Origin: Yamagishiella unicocca
Lineage: Eukaryota > Chlorophyta > Chlorophyceae > Chlamydomonadales > Volvocaceae
Length of the DNA: 64,000 bases
Assembly (NCBI GenBank): GCA_003116995.1
Contig: BDSL01000022.1
Coordinates: 434,001 to 498,000, forward strand
Direction: 5' to 3'
In this document: piece after piece, positions 11,601-23,600 of the stretch
Layout: every line of letters begins with the position of its first letter
How positions within the stretch are numbered: position 1 is the stretch's first letter
Notes under the pieces: model-generated
What the model saw: only the letters and a program-made list of their open reading frames with translations
Told to the model about the DNA's origin: nothing
Database searches by the model: none
Made by a program: the position numbers and the translations under genes

Positions 11601-14600
11601 CAGCCGCAGGCGCCGGTCCTGGGCGCAGCGGAGACGCCTGCTGCCGGAGCCGTGAGCTGCGGTGGCGCAGCGCACGCGGCGGCGGCCCTGAGCAGCTTCA
11701 CGGCGCAGCGGGCCGCGAAGCTGCTGTCCACCCGCGGGAATGTCGGCAATGGCAGCAGCTTCTTTCGGTAGGTGCTTAATTTAGGGGTTTGCCGCCCAAC
11801 GCATCGCGGGGAGGTTGTGGGCGCGTGTTCGTTGCCTTATCCGCTGCCTGACCCGCGCGGCGGCGACGCTTGGCGGCAGGGCTTCCACCGTTGCAGTGGG
11901 GTTGCGCTGGTTGCAGTGGGGTTGCGCTGCGGGCGGAAGACGGACATCAACCCCGTCCTGCGCACCACCCGAATACCTGGCAGTCTGCCCGCTGCCTCCA
12001 TCATGACGGCCCCCGCTGCCTCCATCATGACGGCCCCCGCTGCCTCCATCATGACGGCCCCCGCTGCCTCCCAGGTGGCTAGACACGGGTCCCGGCCTGG
12101 ACGTGGACCTGACTCACCTGGGCGTGCCGCGAGCCAAGCTCGACGCGGAGAGGGTGAGTTGACGGCTGGCTGGCTGGCTGGCTGGCTGACAAGGGGGCTG
12201 AGAATCCTGTGTTTCGCTATTTGCGGCGACAGGGAGAAACGGCCTGGAGGGGGGGGCCTTGGCTCCCGCGCAGCCGGCAGTCCGGCGGAGCGCTTTTGCG
12301 TCCTAGTCTTTCTTCATCACGCTGGCCTAGGGACGAGTTTGGAGGCATGTGCGGAGTTGGGGTACATCCCATGCGAATGCGCGGAAAGTTGTCGCACAGG
12401 GTATCACCTGTTGGCGCTCATGGTGTCGCCACGTGTGCAGGCGGCCGCTGCAGGTGCAGGTCCTCACAGCCACCCTCTGGCCCTCTTCCCCACGCTCCCG
12501 CAGGTAAAATACCTGACCCCCCTGGAGCTCCTCGAGTATGAGCTCGACGTCGACATGGACACCGGGTTGCTGCGCTACAAGCGCAGCGGCAAGCTGCTGC
12601 ACACAGGTCCTGACGGCCGCGGATCGGTGGACGAGCACCGCCGGCCGCCCACGCCGCCGCCGCCGGCGGTGCCGCTGTCCCTTCTGGGCGAGGGGGCGGC
12701 GGCGTGGTGGCGCGGCTCCGCCGCGGCAGCGGAGCTGCCGCCGCCGCCGGGGCCGCAGACCGCCGCATCGTCGCTCAACCCGGCTGTAATAAACACGCGC
12801 GCAGGCGGCGGCTTCCAGTCACGTCACTCCTCCCGCGCGGCCATGGTGATGGAGACCGTGCCGGAGGCCGCTGGCTATCAGGAGCTCTCGCAGCCCGGGC
12901 TGCTGAGCGGTGATGCCGCAATCGAGGCGGCGGCCGCGGCGGTGGCTCGGCAGGAAGGCGCCCGCGAGCGGGACTTGGACGCGGTCGCCAGTGGCGGCGG
13001 CGGCGGCGGCCGCGGCGGCGCCGCCACCGCTCTGCTCGATTTGGAGTTGCGCGGCCACTCGGCGTCGTCACTGGCCCGGTTGGAGCGGTCCCGAGTGGAG
13101 TGCTGCTCCCCGCGTGCTAGCGACAGCCAGCGGCTGCCAGGCAGCAGCCCCGGCGACAGCAGGAGCGGCAGCGGCAGCGGCGACAGCCGCCCCGGGTCGT
13201 CCGCGGTCGCGGCCGCGGCGGCGGCGGCGGGCGACATGGATAGCGCTGGCGTTGCTGCGCAGAGGAGCGAAAGCGCCGGCGAGGTCACCGACGGCGGCGG
13301 CGCCAGAGCTGCCAAGCTTAGCACGCTAGCACTGGAGGCGGAGGCGGGTGATGGCGAGGCTGCTGTGACCGCGAAGCGTTTGGTCTTTGAAAGCATGGGC
13401 GACGCAGAGTCGGCGACGGCGGTAGGGGTGGAGCTGCAGGAGCGCCGAGGACGGCAGCCATCAGCGGAGCCGCTGCAGCAACTGGCCGGCATTGCGACGC
13501 GTGCGACGGCGGCGGACGCGTCCGACTTGCCCGCCACGCCAGCCGCCGCCGCCACAGCCAACGGACCCTTCACGCCGGCGCCCACACCCGCTCCGACGCC
13601 GCCTCCCCACGCGCCTGCTGGCGGGCCAAAGACGCCCGGCTCGGCCGGGGCCGCGGCTGCGGGCGGGGGCGGCGGGGGCGGTGGGCATCACGAGGACAAG
13701 GTGGCGAAGTGGATTTACGTCGTGGATCCGGAGCTGCGGCTGTACGTGCACCCCAAGGTACGGCGTGGATCCGCTGTCGATCCCGGGGTGCTCATTTTGC
13801 CCAACGGAGGCGCACTTCACACACGAGGCGGGTCGAGCAGCAGGCGGCAGTCGGGGGGGCGATATGTTTTTCCGAGAGGACATGTCCCTGCCACCCCCGG
13901 CTCCGTTATGGTGTGTCACCTACTGGATGGCTTATGCCCTGTGCCGTCAGGCACAGCCGCAAGCAACGCCTGCACCTCCGCCGCCGCACCCGCCCACTCA
14001 CCCCACCCCCTCGCATCCACGGGTCTTCCTCGTAACCCCGCCCCCGCCGGTCCGTTTTTTGTAACCCCACCCCCGCCGCTCATCTGCCGCCGCCCGTTTC
14101 CCCCCTTGCGGCACTCCACAAATAGGTTCGCGGCCGCTTCCACCACTCCAGTTTCCTGCGCGGCGGCGCTGTGGTGGCAGCGGGCGGCCTCGCTGCGCGC
14201 CACGGCCGGTTGCGGCTGCTGACGGCCGACAGCGGCCACTACTGGCCCCGCGAGGAGAACTACAAGTGCGCGCGGGCGGGGGCGAGGGAAACCCGTGGAT
14301 GTCCGAAAAAAACCGTTTAAAACAGAAGTTTTGAGATGCATGCTGGAGAACTGTGCGCGCGGGGGGGGGGCTGGGGCTTCCGGCGGGCAGTTGCGGCGTG
14401 TGGGGCTCCTCCTATTCGGGGAGGGGGCCCCCCGGTACTGGGTTAGTTTGCTCATCCCTCGTCCCGCCCGGCCCCCCGCCGTCGTCGTCCGGAGGTGTGG
14501 CCATTGGCCCCTAGGCACCGCCGCCACCGCTGCCTCCGCCGTCACACCGCCGCCACCCACGCCGCCAACGCCACACCGCCGCCACCCACGCCGCCAACGC

Positions 14601-14960
14601 CGCCTCCTCACGACGCCGCCTCTCCGTTCCCTCCCTCCCCGCCACCGCTGCTGCCTCCCCTGCAGGTGGCTGTGCGAGCACCTGGTGAGCGTGGGAGCCG
14701 ACCTGAGCTCCTGCGACCTGCGCAGCAAGCACATGAAGGTGCCAGCCAACACCGGCAAGGAGCTTATGGAGAAGATGGGCGTGCCGCCGCCGCAGCCGTG
14801 GCGGCTGCCGTTCCAGCCGGCGTCGTCGCTGTCGCCTTCGCTGCCGCCGCTGGAGCAGCTGCAGCTGGAGCAGCTGCCGTCACCGATGACCGAGCACGCG
14901 CACCTGCTGCAGCTGCAAGACATGGAGATGGAGAGTAGATTGGGCGGCATGGGGGTGTAG
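8622..14960 (+). CDS. IQM-like calmodulin-binding protein with very large low-complexity insertions
   Basis: Land-plant IQM proteins bind calmodulin; this is an expanded algal relative. Exons: 8622-9167, 10092-11767, 12075-12153, 12504-13757, 14126-14265 and 14666-14960, giving 1329 residues. IQM landmarks appear in order: YMRWVRASRGAMKLAGK (end of exon 1), HWLEVTDDQHRYGSNLRVYF (exon 2), FFRWLDTGPGLDVDLTHLG (exon 2-3 junction), VKYLTPLELLEYELDVDMDT (exon 4), KWIYVVDPELRLYVHPK, FHHSSFLRGGAVVAAGGLAA, DSGHYWPREENYKWL (exon 5-6 junction). About 530 residues rich in Gln/His/Ala separate HRYGSN from FFRWLD, and about 340 separate LLHTGPDG from the KWIYVV strand. All junctions after exon 2 are GT-AG and phase-consistent. 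The first intron and the N-terminus are less sure: a short exon may be missed between 9168 and 10091, and no IQ motif was found. Confidence 0.8.
11993..12066 (+). repeat. 24-base tandem repeat, three copies, in IQM-like intron
   Basis: CTGCCTCCATCATGACGGCC plus CCCG is repeated three times, ending about 10 bases before the 3' splice site at 12074. It is intronic in the proposed model. Confidence 0.8.
14011..14040 (+). repeat. Copy of the dispersed intronic element (IQM-like intron 4)
   Basis: TCGCATCCACGGGTCTTCCT followed by CGTAACCCC, in the sense orientation, 85 bases before the 3' splice site at 14125. A second partial unit (GTCCGTTTTTTGTAACCCC) follows directly. Confidence 0.75.
14281..14353 (-). 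repeat. Long copy of the dispersed intronic element (IQM-like intron 5)
   Basis: Antisense to the gene, beginning about 15 bases after the donor at 14266. It contains GAGGGAAACCCGTGGATG, then AAAACCGTTTAAAACAG, then GAGATGCATGCTGGAGAACT. The last block is the exact reverse complement of the start of the copy at 24518 in UFL1. Confidence 0.8.
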
Positions 14961-17194
14961 GGCTGGTTGCGGAGCAACCTGGTTCGGGTGCGGTGTGCCC
15001 CGGTGTGCCCCGACCTGCCGCGGATTGGCGGGGCATGCGGTAACGGCGCGGCAATATGCGGGGTATTAACATAGCTTGGCGATATGGCGATACACGGAGG
15101 AGCACTGGTAAGCTGTGACGAGGTGATGCGCGGAGTCGGAGGGGGAGCGGAGGGCGTTGTGACTATGGGAGGGGGGGAGGGAGGGAGGGAGGGGGTTGGC
15201 TGGGTGCGTCATCCAGGGTGGTCGGCTGGTAGTATGACACAGGGCGCAGACGCTCATGCGGGCATCGATGGATTGGACGTCACGCAGTGACCACTGACAG
15301 GCGGCAGGGAGGAAGCCGATGCTAGCTGGCGGGCGGGGAGGCTAGGCAGCGGGTGGGCTGGTTGATGACAGCGGCGGCCTCTGACCCCATGCGAGGCTGG
15401 TTCGTGCGAGCGGACTTTTAATGTCCTTGAGGCGATGGGCGAGCACGCGCGGCGGGGGTCACGTCGGCTGGCTGTCCGCCGGTGCCAGGGCCTGGCATAG
15501 GCCCGTGGGCATTCGGTGAGCAATGGCGGGGGAGGGCGGGGCGCCAGCTTGAGTGCGCTCATACGCGGCCGCGAGGCCTCCGGCCGCGTGCGCGTCGTGC
15601 CCGTGCCCCTCCCTCGAGCATCGTGCTGGGGGGGGCCTGGCAGGTCGGGTTCGGCCGGAGGGGCCCTATGTAGTTAGTATGGTTGGGTCGGGATCGAGGA
15701 TGCAACCCGGGAGCCGCGTATTGCGGCTTCTCGTGTGTTGCTGCGCGTCGGTGTGTGCACCGAGCCGCGCACACGTGCCAAGGGGCGGGCGGGCACGCGG
15801 GGTCGGTGACACGGTGGGTGTGCTGTTTGCGCCTGTGCGCGAGTTTTGGGTGTCAGACACAAGCAAGTCGGCGCCGGTTGGGCGCCGCACAGCAGTTGCA
15901 AACTTTCATCATGCGGGTACCGGTATGTCTTGTCGAGAACTGGACTGAACGCTCTCGACGAAGGCCTGTGAACGCCGCTGGCCTCGACCAGGAACGGAAT
16001 ATAGCGTATGAGGCGGGCAGCGCCACGGACTTCCGCTGGTGCGGAGGAGCGGCGAGTTGGTTTGACCGTTGAACGTGGTGTGACGGGTTGGGTGGCTTGG
16101 CGCGCGTGCTGGCTGCTACGAGGGGCAGCGTTTCGTGAGTAGATAAAACTGTGACGCGGTGGATATCGGTGCGGTGAGAGAGCCACTGAGAATTGGTCAG
16201 GGCTATACAGCGGCGGCGGCAAGTGCAGCGGCAGTAGGATTCCAGAGGCTTGCGGATCGTAGTCACCCAGACGTGATGCACTTTACCATGATGCGGGTAG
16301 GGCCGAGGCTGAGCTGAGGCTTTTGTTCGAGGAAGGGGCTGACTCGCTTCGGATGTGACTTATGTTTAGGAGTGGTGCGTTGTGCTTTGGTAGGAGCAGC
16401 AGTTCGCGTGCAGGACCGGACGCCATCGCCATGGCGCGCAGTTTGTGCGATGGGATTGTAATGAAATCTATGAAGTATTCATTGGATGTTCGTCCTAACT
16501 GACGAACCCACAGCTGTCAAGCCTGTCATGGGCCGCAAGGGCAGGGGTGGGCATAACCATGGTATGGATCAGCAGTTTCATGATGCCGGTGGACAAAACC
16601 CGACAGCACCGATGTGGTACCTGTGAACCATCGCCACCAGGAGACGAGTTCCGGGAATTCACCGGACGGTCGTGCCCTGGTCTCCCTTTCCCGCACTGTC
16701 CAGGAACGTTTCGATGCAAGTGGTCCACTTTCCTGGTAAGGGCGCATAAGTGTGTATCTTAACTCCGGCCCTGCCGAGCCTGCGAAAATCTCTAGGTGCT
16801 ATGGGTGCCCTCCCAAGCACCAACGAAGCACCGCCGCTGTTTTAACTAGTTCTGGTATAATATGTTGTTATATCCTACGCAGGTAAAATTTCGCCATAGT
16901 AGACGGATAGACGCCAGTCGGCAGTTGGAAGGACAGCCGGCTGGATGGGATGCTGGATCCAGGTCAACAGCTGGAGACCGCTCACTCCAGTCCACGCTTG
17001 CACAAGCGCTTTCGCAACGAAACTTACATAGACACTATATGGTGTACCTAACTCTGTGACGTCGTTGTCCAAACGGATATAGTTAGGCCATCCGGAGACC
17101 GTGCGACGACCGCATAGACTGCTGAGCCGCTTCCTCGTGCAGATGTTCTATTGCCTAGCCTTTTAAGATATGCAGATAATTGCATAGTCACACG
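14961..17194. other. 3' UTR and intergenic region, no gene recognised
   Basis: Follows the IQM-like stop codon and precedes the BTB gene. It holds a GGGA-rich run at about 15168-15197. No TGTAA lies near the stop; the first clear one is at 16457-16461. No protein family was recognised in any frame. Confidence 0.5.
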
Positions 17195-19052
17195 ATGGTT
17201 CCTCCAAAATCTGCGGGAAACGAGCACGTCGCGAAAGGAGTCGCCTCCCTATTTTCCAGCGAAGAAGACTCAGACTGCGTGGTTGTCTTTTGCCTGAAAG
17301 CAAGCAGCCTACAGGAGACGCCTGCTCCAGTAACAGGAGATGGACCCTCGGCCAAACGGCAGCGATTAGTGGATGGCACCTCCATTGGCGCTCACTTTGG
17401 CAGTCGTGGAGACTGCATCGTTGTTGGCGACCCACTGCCCGGGCATCAGCTAGTGCTACGATTTGCCTCTGAGCGTTTTGGCACGCAGGTACGCACCACG
17501 GCGTATGCCCTTTTGTGAACCTATCCGAAGTATTGCCCACTGCGGAGTCCTAACACGAACCTCTTCCCTTCCACCACAGCTGAAGCGCTGGGATACCAAG
17601 AAATCGCGCGCCGCAAATGGAGCCTCTGACCAAGGTGTCGTGCCAGCGGCTACCGTTGACGGTCGTCCTTTGCTACGCGTGCCGCTTAGTAGCGAGGCGG
17701 AGGAGCCCAGTGCTCGCATCGCTATTCGATACGCTTACACAGGCGATGTGCAAGCAGCGACGATACGTGAGGCGCTCGAAGTCCGGCGACAGGCGATCAA
17801 TTTACGCATTGAAGGCTGCGCGGCCGCCTGCATGGAGATTGTCAGAGCCAAGCTGGCAGAGGCGAGCAACAGCACGTCACGTGGCGGCAGTGGCTCGTCA
17901 GGCGGTGGTGGCGGCGAAACCAGTGGCGTTGGCACCAGCGGAACCGACACTCAGCCATCACCACCCGTTCTGGAGCTGTACTCCTGCGAGCCACTGTGGC
18001 CTGACCCTACAGAGGAGCCCGGCCTAGCGGCCATCGTCGCGTCAGCCAAACCTCAGCTGGTGCAGCACTTCAGCGATGTCCTGCGTACCCTCAACACGCG
18101 TTCGCTGCGGCAGCAGCTGCTGAAGCTCCCAGCGATGGCGGTGGAGGCGCTGCTCGAGTCCGACGACTACGGCACCGACAGCGAGTCCAGCATCTTGTTA
18201 CTCCTAGCGGCGTGGATGGAAGCCAACCATGGCTCCACGGACGCCCGAACGCGGGAGAGGTTGTGCCGACAGGTGCGGCTCGTACAGCTGAGCCGTTCCT
18301 ACTTCTGCTCTGTCCTGCCCCTGCTCGCGCTGGACTCGGAGACCGGGGCACAGTCACCCGCCGCCTGGTTCTCCATCAGCGGCATGGAGGCCACCTTCAT
18401 TGGCAGCCTGGCGGCCGCGCAAGCACCCATGCGAGAAGCGTTGGAGTCGGCTGGTCGCAAGGTTTATAACCTGGAGTCGCCATGGTACAACCCCAAGCCC
18501 CGGCGCCAGTGCCTTCCGGCGACAGGGCTCATCTACAACTGGCACATCACGGAGCAGGAGTTGGCACAAGCGCTAGGGGGCCTGCAGCCGGGCGGCCTAT
18601 GCTGCACGGCCGGGTCGTTTGCGGGGGACTTCAATTTCATTGTCGCAAGCGGCTTTGAATGGTGGCCGTCCATAGAGTACCGGCAAGGGGCGGCGGAAGC
18701 AAACCTGGGCCTATACAGCCAGATGCCGGACGCCTACCAGGTGGAAGGGTCGCGGTTCTCAGGCGAGAGCAAGATGGTTGTCGTAGCTGGCCTGGACGCA
18801 GACCTGTCAGTGCACCACTGGCAGCTGGGCGCCTTGGTCGATGACGGTGTCTACTTCAGCACCACGAAGGACATATGGCCGGTGGGTGGTGGGCGGGGCG
18901 CAAACGTCCTGTCCCTTCGACACCAACAAGCGGTCGCGAGCAGTAGCACCAGCAGCAGCGCAGGCGGCCTGGGGCCTTTGGCTGCTTGGAGCGAATACAT
19001 GCGCGATGGGAGGATGGCGGGGACGCTGACGTTGCTTCCACCAATGCAGTGA
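17195..19052 (+). CDS. BTB/POZ and BACK domain protein
   Basis: BTB-BACK proteins often recruit substrates to CUL3 ubiquitin ligases. Exons 17195-17488 and 17580-19052 (588 residues), joined by a 91-base GT-AG intron in phase 0. The BTB fold spans about residues 20-170: SDCVVVFCL (first strand), GHQLVLRFASERFGTQ across the intron, then LLRVPLSSEAEEPSARIAIR and YAYTGDV. A Ser/Gly-rich linker follows (about 195-220). The BACK-like helices are about 270-345 (LLKLPAMAVEALLESDDY, SSILLLLAAWMEANHG, LCRQVRLVQLSRSYF). The C-terminal 200 residues (YNWHITEQELAQAL, FNFIVASGFEWWPSIEY) form a beta-rich domain that I cannot place. The first in-frame ATG after a stop is at 17195. Confidence 0.85.
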
Positions 19053-20602
19053 GATCCAATGCTGGCGGGAGGTGCGTTAGCCGGAGGGGTCGTGCCTGTG
19101 TCCCCCGAAAACATACGGGTTGCTCGCCAGCGTACCAGCGTGGACAGCTGGAATTGTGACTAGCAGCGTGATGATGTGTGAGAATGGCCACATCTACTGC
19201 GTGTGTGCGCAGAGGTTGCGCACGTTGTTTGCATGCGGCCCGGCAGATGGGGCCTGGGACCAACATGTCCTAATTTCTGAACCCTGCTGCGCAAGCGGAG
19301 TCCGGCTGCGTGGCATACGCGCACCAGGCTGGGCCAGGAGCACATCCATAGCATCTTATGGTGTGTGTGACCTACCAAGCGTTGTCGTTGGAGGTTTGCA
19401 AAGCAGCCTGCAAATGGCTTGCATGCCGGACATTTAGGCTACATAAGACCCTACTCGTGGCAAGACTGTGACATGTTCGTGGGCCGTAATCCTGATGACA
19501 GTAGCCTAGAGCGTACCATGCCAAACCGCTAGGGTCTTAGGACGGCTGGTACATTGTGGTATTATTTCGCCAATGCGATGCTGGCGTGGGATACATTTGT
19601 CGGCGCTGCATTTGGCATGACCAGAAAGTACGGTAGCGGGTGGCTGTCCCCGCCAGTGGGCAGGAGCGCTGGGCAATAGCGCACATACGTCGGATAATGG
19701 CCTGTGCAGAATGGCAGGAACCCATGGCTACTAAGTGTTGTGTGTCTCGTGTTCAAGCAAACTGTAGGTGATCAGCTCGGGCTACTGCTGTACAGCAAGT
19801 GAACGTAAGCGACCATGTGAGCGCCCGTCTAGCAAAGGAACGGAAACGGCCATGTAAGGGTTAAGAAGCCTAGCCACGGCGTGGTGTTGAAACCACTCCA
19901 TTGCGCACCTAATGCTGCCAGCAGCCGACTCCACCGCAACAGACTAACACCGCTAGCTAGGAGCTCACCGGAAAGCGGCACTCTTGTTTAAATTGTACCC
20001 GTGCTAAGGCAAGGTGCATCAATCGACTCCTCTGCATTACGTAAGCTATCTCTTATGTTCGTGGGTGCCTTCAGCTGGCGCAAACACCTGGCTGATTGCT
20101 GCCGCTGGTCATCTAGCTATATCCTGTTCTATATGTACGACACCATTGAGTGCCCGGTTGCAAGTGGCATCCTCAGAAGCTTCTGCATCAGCTCACCTCG
20201 CTGTGCGGACATGCCCGCTACTGTGTGTGCGGGGGAGGGGGTACCTGACTACTTGAGGCAGCAGTTGACTCACTTGGGACGTGGGTACGCCGGCGCTAGA
20301 ATGATGCGCCCGTTGCAAACCGAAGCTAAGAGCTTCATTGACAAGACTACGTCGTTAAAGCTCAACTCTGCCCGTGCACCCCTTTGTGCTCTGCTCTCAA
20401 GTTCGGCATTTGCCGTACAAAACGGCGGTTGGCATTGTGATAACAATGGACGTGGGGGCCGATTCCTCTTCCAACATATCACAGCGGTTATCACCTTAAG
20501 GACAACTGGAAGGTGATTAGTGCAGCTTCTGGTGCTGACAGCCTTCGCAATTGCGAACGCCTCCTGTTGCAGCTAGCCTAGATTGCCCCAAACTGGTCGA
20601 AG
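19053..20602. other. 3' UTR of BTB gene, then upstream region of UFL1
   Basis: A TGTAA signal lies at 19853-19857. An open frame of about 170 codons (20001-20516) shows no domain, no introns and ordinary composition, and is not supported as a gene. Confidence 0.5.
19853..19857 (+). terminator. TGTAA polyadenylation signal for the BTB gene
   Basis: First TGTAA found after the stop codon, implying a 3' UTR of about 800 bases. Confidence 0.45.
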
Positions 20603-23600
20603 ATGGAGGCTGCTCTGGGCCTTGACCTGAGCTCACTGCTAAGCCAGCTCACGACCACGCAGCAGGCGCGCACCTCGGCCAAACTCTCCGACCGAAATGT
20701 TGTGGAGTTGATCAACAAACTACGCCAATTAGGCATTTTCGCAGACGGCGAGATACTTTACACCCTGAACGGCAGAGAATACTTGACAGTCGATAACCTG
20801 CGCAGCGAGATACAAAATGCGCTGCGCCAGGCGGGTGGCCGCCTCGCGCTTGTGGAGCTTCCTACCATCGTTGGCGTGGATCTGGTCCACTGCGAACGCC
20901 AGGTGGCTGTGATTGTAGCGGAGAGCGGCGGTACTGTCATGGAGGTGCAAGGCGAGCTGATCACGACACAATATTTTGACGCCATCGCATCAGAGATCAA
21001 CGACCAGCTTCAGGAGGCTGGCCAGTTGAATGTTGGCGAGCTGGCGGCACAGTATGGACTCGCAACGGAGATGATAATGAGCGTCGTGTCAGCAAGGCTA
21101 GGGTCCGCCATTAACGGTGAGCATGAGGCGCATCCCTAAGAATCATTCTACACAGGGACCTGGCTGTTGCTATCGTTGCATTGATGGGGTGTGTGTTTGT
21201 GCGGTCCGGGCGCCATGTGCACTGGCGGGCGGATGGGCATGCTGTGTGTTTGTGCTGTCTGCGCCGCATTCGGTGTGGCCGTGCGGGGGCTTTGGGCTGC
21301 TGATCTGGGCGGGACGCGGCATAATGGCTGCTGACGGGTGAATGGAAACCATGACGCGGCTTGCAGGAGCTCCCGAACACCCAGCCTTGGGCGTCGCTGT
21401 AGGTGGTCGGGTGTGTGTTTCAATCCAGTCCCGGGCCAGGCCTCACCTCCTCTTCTCGGGCAGCCTTTGTCCACCGGTACCTCGATGCTCGTCCCCTGCC
21501 CCAGCAACCCCTACACCTCATCCTCTGCCCCAGCAACCCCTCTCCCGTTGCGATTGCCGTCCTCCCCTCCGCGGCTGCGCTGCCCACTCACCCTCCCCGC
21601 CGCGTCCACCCCGCTGCCGCACCCGGCCGATTGCTCCGACTGGCGCGTCAGGCCGGCTGGAGGGCGGCCTGCTGTACACCCAGTCGTACCTGCGGGCCAT
21701 CAAGGCGCAGCTCAGGGGCGCGCTCCGGGCCACTGCTTCGCCCGCCATGGTGCTGGCCCTGTTGCGGGATGCGGGGCTGGGGCCGGGGGGGCCGGACGCA
21801 GCTGGCGGCGGCGGCGGCAGCAGCGGGCTGGTGACGGCGCTGGCGGGCAGCGGCGGCGGCGGCGTCATCGCAACGTTGATCGAGGAGCTCGTCCATGAGG
21901 GTGGGTTTCGAGGAAGACCCATGAGGGTGGGGGGGTTGCGGTTGGGGCGGTTGGGACGAGCTCGGGGGCGCGTTACGCCCGGGGGCTTTGGGTAGGCAGA
22001 TTCCAGGGCGAGCTGGGATTCGTGGCATGCGAGGTGACGAGTCGAGGGGAGCTCTGGCGTTCTCCCGGCGGTGCTTCGGGAGCTGCTGAAGGAGGGTATC
22101 CTGCTGCTGCCAGGGTCGGGTCGCGCCGGCGGTGTGAGGGTCCTCCTCACCACCGCCCGGTGCCACACCCGCCCTTCCCTCTCACCTTTGCCTTTTGCTG
22201 CGTACGCATCCAGCTGACCTACCCTCTCTTCCCCCCCTGCAATTGGTGTCCGACGACCATGCGCCAACTATTCTGTCCCGTCGCGTAAAACGGATTTTGC
22301 AACACCCCCCCCCCCGCATGCGCCCTCGTACCAGGTGCCCTTCGCGGCTCTCTCAAGGGAGGAGGCACCAGCTGGACACCGGCAGTGTACGCCGAGGTCC
22401 AGCAGGAGGCGGTGGCCAACTTCTACAGCCAGAACGGCTGGGTGTCGTACGATACCGTACGACGGTAAGTGCACAGTGTCGTACAAACGCGGCCAGCGCT
22501 TGCGCGGAGTGGGCGGCCCCGGGTTGGGAGCGGACGAGGGGGCAGCGGGTTTGGCGTGGTCGACGGCTCTGCATTGCTCGCCAGCCTGGCGGGGGGAGGG
22601 GACTTGGAAGGAGACTCGGTGACACTACATGGCCAGCCGGCTGGGGGCGGCCGGGGAAGAGTACGACGGGGAGCCTGTAGCAGCCAGGCCCCGGGTTGAG
22701 ACCGGCCCGGCCTGAACGTTAACGCCCTTGTTGCAACGGGCAGAGTTGAGGACCCAAACCTCGCTTCCAACTGTCAACCACCTGATCTCCAACCGCCGCC
22801 AACCGCCATCGCTCCCTGCCAGCCTGGGCATCTCCAACGAGCGCGCCTTCCTGCGCTCCGCCTTCCCGGACGGCCTGCCGCTGGAGTCGGCCTTCGTGGC
22901 GCCCTCGCTGCTGGCAGCACTCGAGGCGGCGGTGGAGGACGCGGCGGCAGGAGGCGGCGGAGGCGGCGGCGGAGGCAGCAGCGGCGGCTGGGTGGACGTG
23001 GGGCCGCTGCTGCCCTCCATTCTGAGCGAGGGCGACGTGGCGTCGCTGCTGGGGCGGCTGCCGCTGCTCCGAGACCAAGAGCGGCGGCCGGCCAGGGAGA
23101 GGAAAGTGCATGTGGTAAGCGGGGCCCACTGCTGGCGTTGAATGGAGGGAGCCAGTTCTGCATCACCAGTCCAGCGTCTACAACCGCCTCGCACCTCCCC
23201 ATTCCTCTGACCCCGTCTCTGCCCCCACCGGCTGCACCGATGATCGCGGGCTTCCGCTTTGCTGCCCCGCTCGCCCCGCTCGCTCCTCCCTGTGACCAGA
23301 TCGGCGGCACCTGGGTGCTGAGCGCCGCGCTGGTGGCGGGGCTGCAGGAGCGGGCGGACACGGAGGCTCGCGCAGCGGCGCATAAGGCCCTGCAGGAGCG
23401 GAAGGCCAGCGGCGCCGCGGCGGGGGCAGCCGGCGGCGGCGGCTCGGCGGCAGCTGCACCGGGTGGCGGCAAGAAGAAGGGGGCCGCTGCGGATGAGGAT
23501 GACGACGACTGGTCTATGGGCACCGGTGAGCTTCCGTGCATGAACACATGAGACTTGGAGGACCCAGGCTGCGGTGTGATACCGCCAGCGGCGTGGCATC

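Noticed and set aside
20001..20516. 171-codon plus-strand frame upstream of UFL1
   Set aside because: No recognisable motif and it lies where the UFL1 promoter is expected.
22022..22126. Exon-like AVLRELLKEGILLLP in UFL1 intron 2, resembling LIEELVHEG
   Set aside because: Exons 2 and 3 join perfectly in phase and match the family without it. It may be a chance or duplicated fragment.
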